From: Acidobacteriota bacterium
Lineage (GTDB): Bacteria > Acidobacteriota > Terriglobia > Acidiferrales > UBA7541
Assembly: GCA_021324935.1 (NCBI GenBank)
Contig: JAJPIE010000042.1
Span: 1-64,000, forward strand
DNA length: 64,000 nt
Reading direction: 5' to 3'
The notes under the pieces were generated by a model. That model worked only from the letters and a program-made list of their open reading frames with translations, made no database searches and was not told the DNA's origin. Within the stretch, counting starts at the first letter, position 1, and every line of letters starts with the position of its first letter. Positions 24,789 to 33,405 of the stretch are shown here, in pieces. The translations under genes were made by a program, and so were the position numbers.

Positions 24789-26161
24789 GGAAGCCCCGCA
24801 AGCTGCTGGCTGATCTGATTTTGAAGCATCGGAAGTTCCTGCAAAGTCGTGTTTACCTGTGAATAAACTGTAGTGAGGTTCTGCTGTTGCACTGCAAGCG
24901 AGGCCTGCAAGTCGGAAATCTGCGTCGAAAGATCCTGCGAGGTGTTGGTAATGCTTTGTGAATCGATCGAGAGCAGACCCGTGCCGGGTGAGTTGATATT
25001 CGAGAGTACGGTGGAGAGATTTTGCGCGAACCCGGTGGACGCGTTCTGCAGGAAGCTCTGGACCGCGGAGTAGTTGCTTTGCAGAGCGGTGGAAAGAGCG
25101 CCGTTGTCCACGCTTAATGTGCCATCGTTGTTCATGTTGATGCCGAGGCTGGCGAGATTGACGATGCCGCTGTTTCCGGAAATGGAATAGGAGATTGCGC
25201 CGAGAAGCTGGCTCTGCACATCGCGCAGCGTGTTGTCTGCCTCGAGCGGGCCGCCGCCGCTGCCGTCGGAAGCGACGTTGAACTGCGTGTTGATGTCACC
25301 AATCACCGTGTTATAGGCGTTCACGAAGGTGTTGATCGCGGAGGCGATTTGCGTGGTGTCCGGGCTGACGTTGAGCGTGATCGGCGTGCTCGGAGAGGCG
25401 GAGCCCAGCGAGAGTGTGACGCCGTTGATGACATTGCTGACGGTGTTGCTTGAGCTGCTGATGGGCACCCCGTCAACTACCAGCGAGGCGTTTGTGCCCG
25501 AGACCCCGGTGTTGAAATTCAAGCTGGTGGTGTTGCTGGAAACCGTGATATTGCCGGGCGCCCCGGAGGTGTTGCTCACCAGCGCCAGGCGGTAACCGTT
25601 GGCATCCTGAATGACGCTGGCGCTGACCCCGGCGTTAAGTCCGTTGATCGTGGATGCCAATTGACTCAGCGTGTTGTTCGTGGAATCGACCGTGACGGTT
25701 ACCGGCGAATTCGAGCCCACCTGAATCTGGAACGTCCCTGGCGCGATCGTAGTGCTGCTGCTGGCAAGCGCATCGGTGTAATAGGAGGACGTCGTGGCCA
25801 GGGAATTGACCGTGATGGAGTGCGTGCCGGCGGTGGCGGAGCTGTTGGCCGTCGCGCTGAGCACCGAGGAGTTCGACGAAGTGGCGGTTTGCGAGCTGAG
25901 CACGCCGAGCGGATCGCTCAGGGCAAAGACGGCGTTGTCGAGGGCGTTGATGTCCGTGCTGATCTTCGAAATCTCGGTGGTCTGCGAATTCAGGGTGGTC
26001 TGCTCGTTCTGAAGCGCGGTGATGGTGGCCTGCTGGTTGGCGAGGGCGTATTGCACGAACTGCTGCACGTTGATTCCCTGGCCAAAGCCGGACGAACTGG
26101 TGCTGGTCCCGGAATTTGCCAGAGAACCCGTTAGTGACGACAGGGAATTGGTTGTGGACAT
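24785..26161 (-). CDS. fliD: Flagellar hook-associated protein 2 (filament cap)
   Basis: 458 residues. An N-terminal FliD_N domain (about 25-120) contains the GxNVQQ-F-V-x-x-x-L segment after a Ser/Thr-rich leader, and the C-terminal FliD domain (about 230-450) ends in coiled-coil helices typical of the cap. Composition is very rich in Ser, Thr and Asn, as in many exported flagellar proteins. It forms the pentameric or hexameric cap that folds flagellin at the filament tip. AAGGAG lies 9 nt before ATG 26161, and fliS overlaps its end by 4 bp. Confidence 0.92.
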   Translation of the reverse strand: MSTTNSLSSLTGSLANSGTSTSSSGFGQGINVQQFVQYALANQQATITALQNEQTTLNSQTTEISKISTDINALDNAVFALSDPLGVLSSQTATSSNSSVLSATANSSATAGTHSITVNSLATTSSYYTDALASSSTTIAPGTFQIQVGSNSPVTVTVDSTNNTLSQLASTINGLNAGVSASVIQDANGYRLALVSNTSGAPGNITVSSNTTSLNFNTGVSGTNASLVVDGVPISSSSNTVSNVINGVTLSLGSASPSTPITLNVSPDTTQIASAINTFVNAYNTVIGDINTQFNVASDGSGGGPLEADNTLRDVQSQLLGAISYSISGNSGIVNLASLGINMNNDGTLSVDNGALSTALQSNYSAVQSFLQNASTGFAQNLSTVLSNINSPGTGLLSIDSQSITNTSQDLSTQISDLQASLAVQQQNLTTVYSQVNTTLQELPMLQNQISQQLAGLP

Positions 26162-26173
26162 GGTTCTGACTCC

Positions 26174-26524
26174 TTAGCCTTTCACTTCCACGTGCTCCCC
26201 GCCCTTGGACCCCTCCTGCTTCAGGTAATCCGCGATTCCCTGTTCGACGTCGCGAACCGTTTTGGCGGGTAATTCCAGAATTTCCTGCCCTGTCTGTGCG
26301 TCGGAAACGATGTAATAAATCCGCCCGTTCGAATCGCGGCGGAACGTCACGTCCGGCTGTCGCTGCACCGGCGTCACGATGGTCGTTTCGGCCTGCTTGG
26401 TTGCCGTTTCCACCGCGCTTTCCGTGACGCTCGTGGTGGATGATTTTTGATTGCTCGCATGACTGTTCGTTGTGCTCTGCGGCTCCACTGTCGCTCCCGG
26501 GATCTGGTCCGTCGAAATCCTCAT
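26174..26524 (-). CDS. flaG: FlaG family protein
   Basis: 116 residues. A low-complexity Ser/Thr/Val-rich N-terminal half is followed by the FlaG core: VTFRRDSNGRIYYIVSDAQTG, then Q-E-I-L-E-L-P (about residues 60-90). FlaG proteins affect filament length and often lie between flagellin and fliD, as here. AAGGAGG with 5-nt spacing precedes ATG 26524. Only 12 bp separate it from fliD. Confidence 0.87.
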   Translation of the reverse strand: MRISTDQIPGATVEPQSTTNSHASNQKSSTTSVTESAVETATKQAETTIVTPVQRQPDVTFRRDSNGRIYYIVSDAQTGQEILELPAKTVRDVEQGIADYLKQEGSKGGEHVEVKG

Positions 26525-26546
26525 TTCGGCCTCCTTCAGCGGTCAT

Positions 26547-26574
26547 GGGCGGGATTCCTGGAGGAACCCCGCCC
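26547..26574 (-). terminator. Hairpin between fliC and flaG (possible attenuator)
   Basis: A 12-bp inverted repeat with one mismatch (GGGCGGGATTCC / GGAACCCCGCCC) and a 4-nt loop. No T run follows, so it may be a processing, stabilising or partial termination signal that keeps fliC mRNA above flaG-fliD mRNA. Confidence 0.5.
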
Positions 26575-26602
26575 GCCGATTGCCATTCCCTCGTGGCTCG
26601 AA

Positions 26603-27448
26603 TTACTGGAGCAGTTTCAGGATGCTCTGCTGCGCCGAGTTCGCCTGGGCCAGGGCCGAGATGCCGGACTGGTTCAGGATCGAGAATTCGGAGAGATTGG
26701 TCACCTGCTGCGGGATGTTCGCCGCAGTGATCTGGTCCTGGGCCGCTGTCAGGTTCTGCACCTGCGAATTGATAACGTTCACAGCGGATTGCAGGCGGTT
26801 GATGCCGGCGCCGATCGTGCCGCGCAATCCGGCCACGTTGGAGATGGCCGTGTTGATGTCAGAAAGAGCGGCGGTGGCATTGGAGCTGGTCGTCAGGTCA
26901 TCGCTGGCGAAGCTGACTGTCGAGCCGTTGTAAGCGATGCTGCTGGAGGAGAGTGTGCCCACCGTGACGGAGATCGTGTTGTTGGCGGCCGTGGAGCTGG
27001 CGTCGGTCAGGAAGATGTTCGTGGCATTGGCGGTGAACACCGAAGTGCCGTTGAACGTGGTGCTGCTGCCGATGCGGTCGATTTCCGCCTTGATCTGGCT
27101 GAACTCCGCGTTCAGCGCCGTGCGCTGGGAATCGCTGACCGTGCCGTTCGCCGACTCCGTAGCCAGCGTAACGGCGCGATTGAGAAGCGTGGTCACTTGG
27201 GCGAGCGCGCCATCGGAAACCTGCAGCGCGCCAACGCCGTCCTGCGCATTGGCCGCGGACTGGGTCAACGCGGTCACGTTCGCCTGCAATCCGTTCGCGA
27301 TTGCCAAGCCCGCTGCGTCGTCCGCGCCCGAATTGATGCGGGAACCCGAGGAAAGCTGGAACAGCGTGTTCTGCAGCTTGCTCTGGGTGACCTGCAACTG
27401 ATTCTGCGCTTCCAACGAAGCGATGTTGTTCAGTAGACTGATTGCCAT
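26603..27448 (-). CDS. fliC: Flagellin
   Basis: 281 residues, a short flagellin made mainly of the D0/D1 regions. The N-terminus has the conserved block L-S-S-G-S-R-I-N-S-G-A-D-D-A-A-G-L-A-I-A (residues 33-52), and the C-terminus ends with the expected SQVQNLTAAQ ... ALAQANSAQQSILKLLQ helix. The central part (about 135-200) is small and rich in Ser/Thr/Asn, giving many possible O-glycosylation positions. The gene has its own sigma-28 promoter, a 120-nt leader with a structured ribosome binding site, and lies just downstream of glycosyltransferase and heptose genes. Confidence 0.95.
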   Translation of the reverse strand: MAISLLNNIASLEAQNQLQVTQSKLQNTLFQLSSGSRINSGADDAAGLAIANGLQANVTALTQSAANAQDGVGALQVSDGALAQVTTLLNRAVTLATESANGTVSDSQRTALNAEFSQIKAEIDRIGSSTTFNGTSVFTANATNIFLTDASSTAANNTISVTVGTLSSSSIAYNGSTVSFASDDLTTSSNATAALSDINTAISNVAGLRGTIGAGINRLQSAVNVINSQVQNLTAAQDQITAANIPQQVTNLSEFSILNQSGISALAQANSAQQSILKLLQ

Positions 27449-27450
27449 GG

Positions 27451-27498
27451 TAAGGCTCCTTTCGTTGCTTGTTATTCCGCTTGGCGTCCGAGGAGCCT
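27451..27498 (-). promoter_or_regulatory. fliC leader hairpin sequestering the ribosome binding site
   Basis: In the mRNA, AAGGCTCCT (27498-27490) is perfectly complementary to AGGAGCCTT (27459-27451), a 9-bp stem that contains the fliC GGAG site 7 nt before the ATG. The 30-nt loop carries two GGA triplets (CGGAC, CGGAA) and the ribosome binding site contains a third, as in CsrA-controlled leaders. Translational control is inferred. Confidence 0.6.
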
Positions 27499-27574
27499 TG
27501 GTGCGCGGGGCTTGAACCCATCAGGCCCAGGTGGCTCGCACGTCGCTACGGATCAGCCAACGTACTCACCCTGT

Positions 27575-27601
27575 ATATCGGCTCGGGAACGAAAGGCTTT
27601 A
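27575..27601 (-). promoter_or_regulatory. Sigma-28 (FliA) promoter of fliC
   Basis: TAAA, a 15-bp spacer and GCCGATAT on the minus strand, a near-perfect match to TAAA-N15-GCCGATAA. Transcription would start near 27568. Confidence 0.85.
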
Positions 27602-27612
27602 CCTCCTGTAAG

Positions 27613-28965
27613 TCATTTGAACTGCGGAACTTGCTCCTTTGAAGCCCCCGCGGCCTGGCACACCTCTTGCATCGCCCGGGTTAATTCCGCCCTGCCTGGA
27701 TAGGCTCGCAGCCCCTGTTCGAGTGCCCGGACCGCGCGCGGCCAGTTGCGTAGCTGTGCCCACAAACTGGCGCAGCGTATGTAGTCCGCGGGATACAAAC
27801 CCGGAATCGATCGCAGTTTCTCGTCGGCGGCTTGTGCCGCTTGCTCTATGCGGTTAAGGAAGACCAGCGCGAGTATCAGGCCTTCGTGCAGCTCGGCAAT
27901 CTGCGGAGTGGCGGCGAGCGCGGCTTGCAAGCGGGAAAGGCCCTTTTCGGTTTTGCCGGCACGAACCGTGGCCAGGCATAGTTTGGCAAGCAGCGCCGGA
28001 CTCCCGTCCTGGCGTTTCCATGCTGCTTCGTAGCTGGTGCGCGCTTGCTCAAAGTCGCCAAGATTGTAGTGCGCGTCGCCGCGCGTTTCGGCGACCAGCG
28101 CCGTGCGGTGCCCCGCGTGCTCTGCCTGGCGCAGAAAATTCAGCGCGTCTTCGAAATAGCCCATGCGGAAGATGCTTAGCCCGAGGAAAAACCACGCCAC
28201 TCCGGCGGACGGATTCAAGTCGCAGGCGCGGGAGAACAGCGTACGAGCCTCGGGAAGATTCTTGTATTGCTCCAGTTCCAGCAGCCCGAGCTCGAAAAAC
28301 GCCTGCCAGTCCTTTGGAAATTCCTGGATTTTTTGCCGGCCCATTTCCCTATACATGTGGTTCTTGCGCGCCTTGGTGGTTTCGTCGACCGCGAGGCCGA
28401 AATGGTGAATGACGAAATTGGCCTGGCTAAGTACTCCGCCGATGGCCTCGATGCGCGGACCGACGCTTTCATGCACGCGGCCCACGAAATAGACCTCCGG
28501 GCTGCGGCGGAAGAGTCGCACATTCTGATGCTCCACGAAGGCAGGGTAAGCCGAGGCCGAGGGCAGCAGACAATCGTTGAGCTTCGGCGCCTGGTCCCAG
28601 ATCCGCTCATTCGGGCTGTTCACATAGTTCCGAATGACCACCTGGTAGCCTGCGCTGTTTTTGTTTCCGAGCATGGCGGGAAGGGCGCCTGCCGCCGTAG
28701 CGTCGAGTTGCTCGTCGGCGTCAAGCGAAAGAATCCATTCGCCATGGGCTTCGGCGAGAGCGCAATTGCGCGCTTCGGCGAAATCGTTTTTCCAGGGGAT
28801 ATGAATCACGCGCGCTCCAAACTCCTCGGCGATGGCGACGGTGCCGTCGACCGAGCCGGTGTCCGCGATGACGATTTCCGCGGCAAGCGGTTTCACGCTC
28901 GCGAGGCACGCCGGAAGATGCGCTTGCGCGTCGCGAACTATCATGGAGACGGTCAGGGTGGTCAT
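27613..28965 (-). CDS. Family 2 glycosyltransferase with TPR repeats
   Basis: 450 residues. The N-terminal GT-A domain (about 1-215) begins LTVSMIVRDAQ, has the nucleotide-binding ADTGSVDGT and the metal-binding DAD motif in SLDADEQL (about residues 80-87). The C-terminal half (about 220-440) is TPR repeats, as in bacterial O-linked transferases that modify proteins. No signal peptide, so cytoplasmic. Its start overlaps the stop of the larger upstream glycosyltransferase gene by 4 bp (ATGA), and fliC begins 165 bp further on. Flagellin glycosylation is the natural inference; the sugar and target are not proven. Confidence 0.85.
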   Translation of the reverse strand: MTTLTVSMIVRDAQAHLPACLASVKPLAAEIVIADTGSVDGTVAIAEEFGARVIHIPWKNDFAEARNCALAEAHGEWILSLDADEQLDATAAGALPAMLGNKNSAGYQVVIRNYVNSPNERIWDQAPKLNDCLLPSASAYPAFVEHQNVRLFRRSPEVYFVGRVHESVGPRIEAIGGVLSQANFVIHHFGLAVDETTKARKNHMYREMGRQKIQEFPKDWQAFFELGLLELEQYKNLPEARTLFSRACDLNPSAGVAWFFLGLSIFRMGYFEDALNFLRQAEHAGHRTALVAETRGDAHYNLGDFEQARTSYEAAWKRQDGSPALLAKLCLATVRAGKTEKGLSRLQAALAATPQIAELHEGLILALVFLNRIEQAAQAADEKLRSIPGLYPADYIRCASLWAQLRNWPRAVRALEQGLRAYPGRAELTRAMQEVCQAAGASKEQVPQFK

Positions 28966-31900
28966 GGAGTGGCTGTTCCCATCGCGGCGGCCTGGGCCGC
29001 GCCGGCCTCGAGAAAGCTTTGGAACAGAGTGGTCCAGTAGACGATTGGGACCAGTTGCGCAATCTGATCGAACAGTTTGCGAAGCTGCGCGTCGGTGAGC
29101 AACTTTTGTCGCGCCAGCTCGAACAGGTCGATTTGATCTAGCGCGCGCAGGCCGGCGAGTGCGGTCTCCACTGCGGGACGCTTATCCGCCACTTCGCGCT
29201 CCATCCGCCCGTAGTCTTCCGGAGCAAGCTTGCCGAAAGGCGTCTTGCCGCTTTGCACCAGGTCCGGATGCTTCTCGAATAGCGCAACGTGCACCCGGCC
29301 GTAGGTGCGCGCACGCCGCACCAGATCGTCGGCGGTAATCTGCGGGTGCTGGTGCCAGGCGTGCGCCAAAGGGTGATATTTCACGCGGCATCCGCTGTCC
29401 GCAAGGCGCAGACCGAGGTCCGTGTCTTCTCCCACCCGGAAGGTGGCGTCGAACGATCCAGCTTCCAGGACGGCCTGGCGCAGCACACTGAGATTGCAGG
29501 TGACAAAAAAAGACGCGTCGCACAATTGGCCGGCACGCAGTGCATTCTGCGGAAAAAGAAACGCCGAGCGCTGCAGCCACAAGGTAAGCGCGTGGCGGTT
29601 GCACTCCTCCGTTGCTGTAAACGAGCCGAGCACGGCCCATTTCTCCCGTGGGTGTTTGTGGTGCATGGCGAGATGCTCGGCCAGCAGATTGCGAGAGGCG
29701 ATCGTGTCGTCGTTGATCAAAAGCAGGTATTTCCCGCGAGCGGCTTCGACGCCGGCGCGGCGCGCGGCCCCCGCTCCGGCGTTGGCCTGGCGAAGATAGC
29801 GGAGTTCGCCAAAAGGAAAGGGCCGCGTGCGGCAGAATTCTTCGGTGCCGTCCGTGGAACCGTCGTCGATGACGATAACTTCGTAACTGGACGAAGGCAC
29901 GGTTTGAAAGGAAAGCGCCATCAGGCAAAGCTGCAGCGTGGCTTTCCGGTTAAAGGTGGGAACGATGACGGAGATTTGCGGCGCACTCTCCGGCGCCTGC
30001 CGCCGTGATTTGCCGCCGGGCACCGGATCTTTTTTGATGGCCTGCCCGCATCGGTTCGCCAGGCGCTTTGCCTGCGCGCAACACACCGATGCGTGTTCCG
30101 CATTTCCGAGTTTCGTGTAGCACTCCGCCATCTCTTCGAGCAGGCGTGTATAGATGGTGCACGCGGGAATTTCGCCGCGGAGGGTCATGAAAATGTGGCG
30201 AAACTGTTCGAGCGCCTCGGCGTGTCTGCCTTGCAGCAAACGGCGGTGGCCGAGCTGCCAATAACCGAATGTGCGCAGATCTGGGCGAAACCTCGCCGGC
30301 CGCTGGGTGAGGACTTCGGGGACGTAGTCTTCAACTTCGCGGTAAGACCACACATGTGCGGGATCGAACGGCTTGCGCCGCAGCGTTTTGCCGACCTTCA
30401 GAATGTGGCGCAGCTGATTGCGCAGATTTTCGACGTTGAACGTTTGCTCGATGTAGGCGCGGCCCTGATCGGCGAGCTTGCTCCAGAGGGTTTCGTCCCG
30501 GTAGAGTCGCAGGATAGCGTCGGCAAACTCGCGGGGCGTGTCCGCGATGAGCGCGTGCTGTTCGTTGACAAGCTGCAATCCCTCGGCCCCGATGGTGGTG
30601 GTAACAAGCGGAATCCCGTGGGCGAGCGAGATCATGTTTTTGGTTATTAAGCCCGTGCCAAATCGCATGGGGCCGACGAAGACCCGGCGCTCCGCAAACG
30701 CAGCGCCTAGATCGTCGATTTTCCCAAGCAGTCTGATGTTTTTCGCCGGCGGGCAAAGCTCGGGCGTCAGCCCGAATCCGGCGATATAGAACTGCAAATT
30801 CGCGTCCTGCTTCGAAACCAGCGGCAGCACTTTTTGCACCAGCCAGTCGAGCGCGTCCCGATTGGCAAGATTTTCGAAGTTGCCAAGAAAGAGCACGCCT
30901 TCACGCTCCCCAAATCCCGGTCCCTTCTTGCCGGCTTCGGCGATGGTGGAAAGATGTTCGGCGCGAAGCTCCGGCAGCAGGGAACGGTAGTGCTGGTGGT
31001 CGGCCTCGCTGACATAAAGAACCAGGTCGGCACGCTGATAAACCTCAATCTCTCGCTGCTCCAGCTCTTCGCCGCGCTCGAGATCGGAGAGCAGGCCGCT
31101 CAACGGGTAGGACCGGCGCTCGCGTTCGCCGTGCCGGTCTTCACTCAGGACTATCACGCACGTTCCCGGAGACCACTGGCGGATTTCGTCCAGATAATGC
31201 TCGGACACGGGAATCGCGTTCCAATACCAGTGGCAGAGAATCGCGGCGTCGAACTTTTCCTTTTCCAGAAGTTCGCGAAAACTCCATGTTGTAGCCGCGT
31301 CCTCTCCCAGATGGCGAAGGCGGCCGGGATCGCCGGCGATGACCCGCACGCCGAGCGTTTCCAGCGGCGGCGCGTATTTTCCCGCGTTGCGGTCCCAGCG
31401 AGCGAGGAAGGTGACTTCGTGGCCGAGATGACGCAGTTCGCGGGCCAGCTCGAAAATCCGCAGGTCCGCGCCGCTGCAATCGTGATGCGGCAGTATTTCG
31501 TGGACCAGGAGGAGTTTCTGCGCCGCGGACGCCGCAGCCTCCGCGGCTGGGCAGTCAGTGTGTGGTCCCTGTTGGCTGCGACGCCTGTTTTGAATGCCAT
31601 TCCTGGCATAAAAGCGGCCTGGATAGCGGTCGCGCACTCCATCCGCCTTGCGCGCCAGCAGAAAGATTGAATCGCCGCGAAGCGCAAGTGGAAAGCCGAG
31701 CTGCGCGAGATGGAGAAGTGTTTCGTGTTTCGCCGGCCAATAAAAGTCCTGTGTGCGCAGCGATTCGACCGCGAACCCTGCTGCTTGCGTCAGCGATGCG
31801 ACCTCTTCGGCGGTGTATTCCCGATTGTGGCGGTCCGTCGTTCGGCCCCCCACTTCGAACTGGCCGTAGCAATATGGGCTTGCCGCTCGCAGTGTTTGTT

Positions 31901-32753
31901 CCACCGCATGGGCGCTGCCGAGATTCGGCGTGGTCAGAAATAACAGTCCGCCAGGTTTCAAGACGCGATTGATTTCGGACAAGACGCCCATTGGATCGAG
32001 CGCGAGATGCTCGAGGATTTCGCAACACAGCACCGCGTCAAAGCCGGCGTCAACATAAGGCCACGGCGCCTTCTCCAGGTCGAAATTATCCACCCGCACT
32101 TCGTCGCGAAAACTGCCATCCCTCGAAGCGAGAACGCGCGTGCACCATGGCTCGCCTTCCCAGATGTCCGTACACCGAACTTCGGAATACCCCTTCCAAT
32201 GGAGCAGCCCAGCCGTGCAATGGTGAAACGCCGCCCCCAATTCAAGTATGTTCTGGCCGGGCCGCGCCCCGGGCAGGGCCTGCAGCGTGGCAACGTAGCG
32301 GCGAATGTGGGTCTCGAAGTAGGAGCGCTCGTTTTCATCGTCGGAAACGTACTGCCGTAAGAATGATTCCAGCGCCGGAACGTCGTTTAGCCCTCCGCCT
32401 GGCTGGCCGCCTGCAAGTATTTTCGATTTTGCCGCGGCTTGCTGCTCGGGCGTCATCGCGGGTAAGCCGTGCTCCAGGAATGGAAGTGCCTCGGTATCTC
32501 GTCCTTGTGCCAGCAGCAGTGCACCCAGGTTTGCCGCGGCCTGCGCTGCCTTTGGATCTTTCTGCAGCGCAACACGATAGCCGGCTTCCGCTTCACCCGC
32601 TTCTCCACGCCGGTATTGGATCGTTGCCCAATCACACCATAATTCTCCGGTGTCGGCATCGCTCAAGGCCGTGCGCAGCAGGACTAACGCCTCGTCAAAT
32701 CTGCCCGCTTCGTATAGGCGCAGCGCGATGCCGTGCGCTTCGGCGGCGTTCAA
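28962..32753 (-). CDS. Multidomain glycan enzyme: TPR + SAM methyltransferase + GT4 + GT2
   Basis: About 1263 residues. In order: TPR repeats (about 1-100); a class I methyltransferase (about 150-365) with NILELGAAFH as the SAM-binding loop and LCCEILEHL; a GT-B glycosyltransferase group 1 domain (about 415-815) with VLFLGNFENLANRDAL and PMRFGTGLITKNMISLAHGIP; a helical/TPR spacer; and a GT-A family 2 domain (about 920-1150) with ISVIVPTFNRKATL and VIDDGSTDGTEEF. The TTG start at 32753 has GGAGGT 5 nt upstream; earlier in-frame starts would overlap gmhA by 120 bp. It probably assembles a methylated, multi-sugar glycan together with the adjacent GT2-TPR enzyme. Confidence 0.82.
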   Translation of the reverse strand: MNAAEAHGIALRLYEAGRFDEALVLLRTALSDADTGELWCDWATIQYRRGEAGEAEAGYRVALQKDPKAAQAAANLGALLLAQGRDTEALPFLEHGLPAMTPEQQAAAKSKILAGGQPGGGLNDVPALESFLRQYVSDDENERSYFETHIRRYVATLQALPGARPGQNILELGAAFHHCTAGLLHWKGYSEVRCTDIWEGEPWCTRVLASRDGSFRDEVRVDNFDLEKAPWPYVDAGFDAVLCCEILEHLALDPMGVLSEINRVLKPGGLLFLTTPNLGSAHAVEQTLRAASPYCYGQFEVGGRTTDRHNREYTAEEVASLTQAAGFAVESLRTQDFYWPAKHETLLHLAQLGFPLALRGDSIFLLARKADGVRDRYPGRFYARNGIQNRRRSQQGPHTDCPAAEAAASAAQKLLLVHEILPHHDCSGADLRIFELARELRHLGHEVTFLARWDRNAGKYAPPLETLGVRVIAGDPGRLRHLGEDAATTWSFRELLEKEKFDAAILCHWYWNAIPVSEHYLDEIRQWSPGTCVIVLSEDRHGERERRSYPLSGLLSDLERGEELEQREIEVYQRADLVLYVSEADHQHYRSLLPELRAEHLSTIAEAGKKGPGFGEREGVLFLGNFENLANRDALDWLVQKVLPLVSKQDANLQFYIAGFGLTPELCPPAKNIRLLGKIDDLGAAFAERRVFVGPMRFGTGLITKNMISLAHGIPLVTTTIGAEGLQLVNEQHALIADTPREFADAILRLYRDETLWSKLADQGRAYIEQTFNVENLRNQLRHILKVGKTLRRKPFDPAHVWSYREVEDYVPEVLTQRPARFRPDLRTFGYWQLGHRRLLQGRHAEALEQFRHIFMTLRGEIPACTIYTRLLEEMAECYTKLGNAEHASVCCAQAKRLANRCGQAIKKDPVPGGKSRRQAPESAPQISVIVPTFNRKATLQLCLMALSFQTVPSSSYEVIVIDDGSTDGTEEFCRTRPFPFGELRYLRQANAGAGAARRAGVEAARGKYLLLINDDTIASRNLLAEHLAMHHKHPREKWAVLGSFTATEECNRHALTLWLQRSAFLFPQNALRAGQLCDASFFVTCNLSVLRQAVLEAGSFDATFRVGEDTDLGLRLADSGCRVKYHPLAHAWHQHPQITADDLVRRARTYGRVHVALFEKHPDLVQSGKTPFGKLAPEDYGRMEREVADKRPAVETALAGLRALDQIDLFELARQKLLTDAQLRKLFDQIAQLVPIVYWTTLFQSFLEAGAAQAAAMGTATP

Positions 32754-32793
32754 TCGGCACCTCCGTGGTTTCGCATTTTGCCCATGCTTGCCT

Positions 32794-33405
32794 TCACCTT
32801 TCGCGTCCTTCGGCGATCTCGGTTTCCACCAACTCGGCGAGGGCATGCAGCAAAAAGGCGTGCGCTTCTTGAACGCGCGGCGTCTCGTTGGAAGGCGCGC
32901 GCAGGCAGAGGTCAACGCATTTCTGAAGTCTCCCGCCGTCCGCGCCGGTCAGGCCGATGGTCTTCACGCGGAGAGCCGCGGCGAGCAATGCGGCTCGCAA
33001 TATGTTTTGCGAATTCCCGCTCGTGGAGATGCAAAACAGAACGTCGCCGGGTTGTGCGAAGGCCTCCACCTGGCGGGTGAAGATGTCCTCGAATCCGTAG
33101 TCGTTGCCGATTGCGGTGAGTGAGGACGTGTTTGCGCTGAGCGCCAACGCCGGCAGCGCGCGCCGCTCGATGCGATATCGGCCCACCAACTCTGCGGCCA
33201 GGTGCTGCGCGTCCGCCGCGCTTCCCCCATTGCCGATGATCAGCAGCCGGTTCCCGCGTTGCAGCGCCTCGCGTATCAGTCTCGCGGCGCGTGAGATTCC
33301 CGCTATTAGGCCGCCATCCGCGCGCATGCTTTCGTGGACCTGGATATTCGCGGCGAGAATTTCCTGCACCAGAGTTTCACCGGTGACCATTGCGAGTGTA
33401 GCCAT
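32794..33405 (-). CDS. gmhA: Sedoheptulose-7-phosphate isomerase (phosphoheptose isomerase)
   Basis: 203 residues, a single SIS domain of GmhA type. Diagnostic stretches are IGNGGSAADAQHLAAELVGRY (residues ~55-75) and FCISTSGNSQNI, followed by the helical C-terminus with ETPRVQEAHAFLLHALAELVE, where the His and Glu/Gln needed for isomerisation lie. The enzyme converts sedoheptulose-7-P into D-glycero-D-manno-heptose-7-P in the cytoplasm. GGAGG lies 4 nt before ATG 33405, and the gene overlaps the upstream kinase by 29 bp. Together they form the first two steps of ADP- or GDP-heptose synthesis; the phosphatase and nucleotidyltransferase genes are not in this window. Confidence 0.9.
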   Translation of the reverse strand: MATLAMVTGETLVQEILAANIQVHESMRADGGLIAGISRAARLIREALQRGNRLLIIGNGGSAADAQHLAAELVGRYRIERRALPALALSANTSSLTAIGNDYGFEDIFTRQVEAFAQPGDVLFCISTSGNSQNILRAALLAAALRVKTIGLTGADGGRLQKCVDLCLRAPSNETPRVQEAHAFLLHALAELVETEIAEGRER

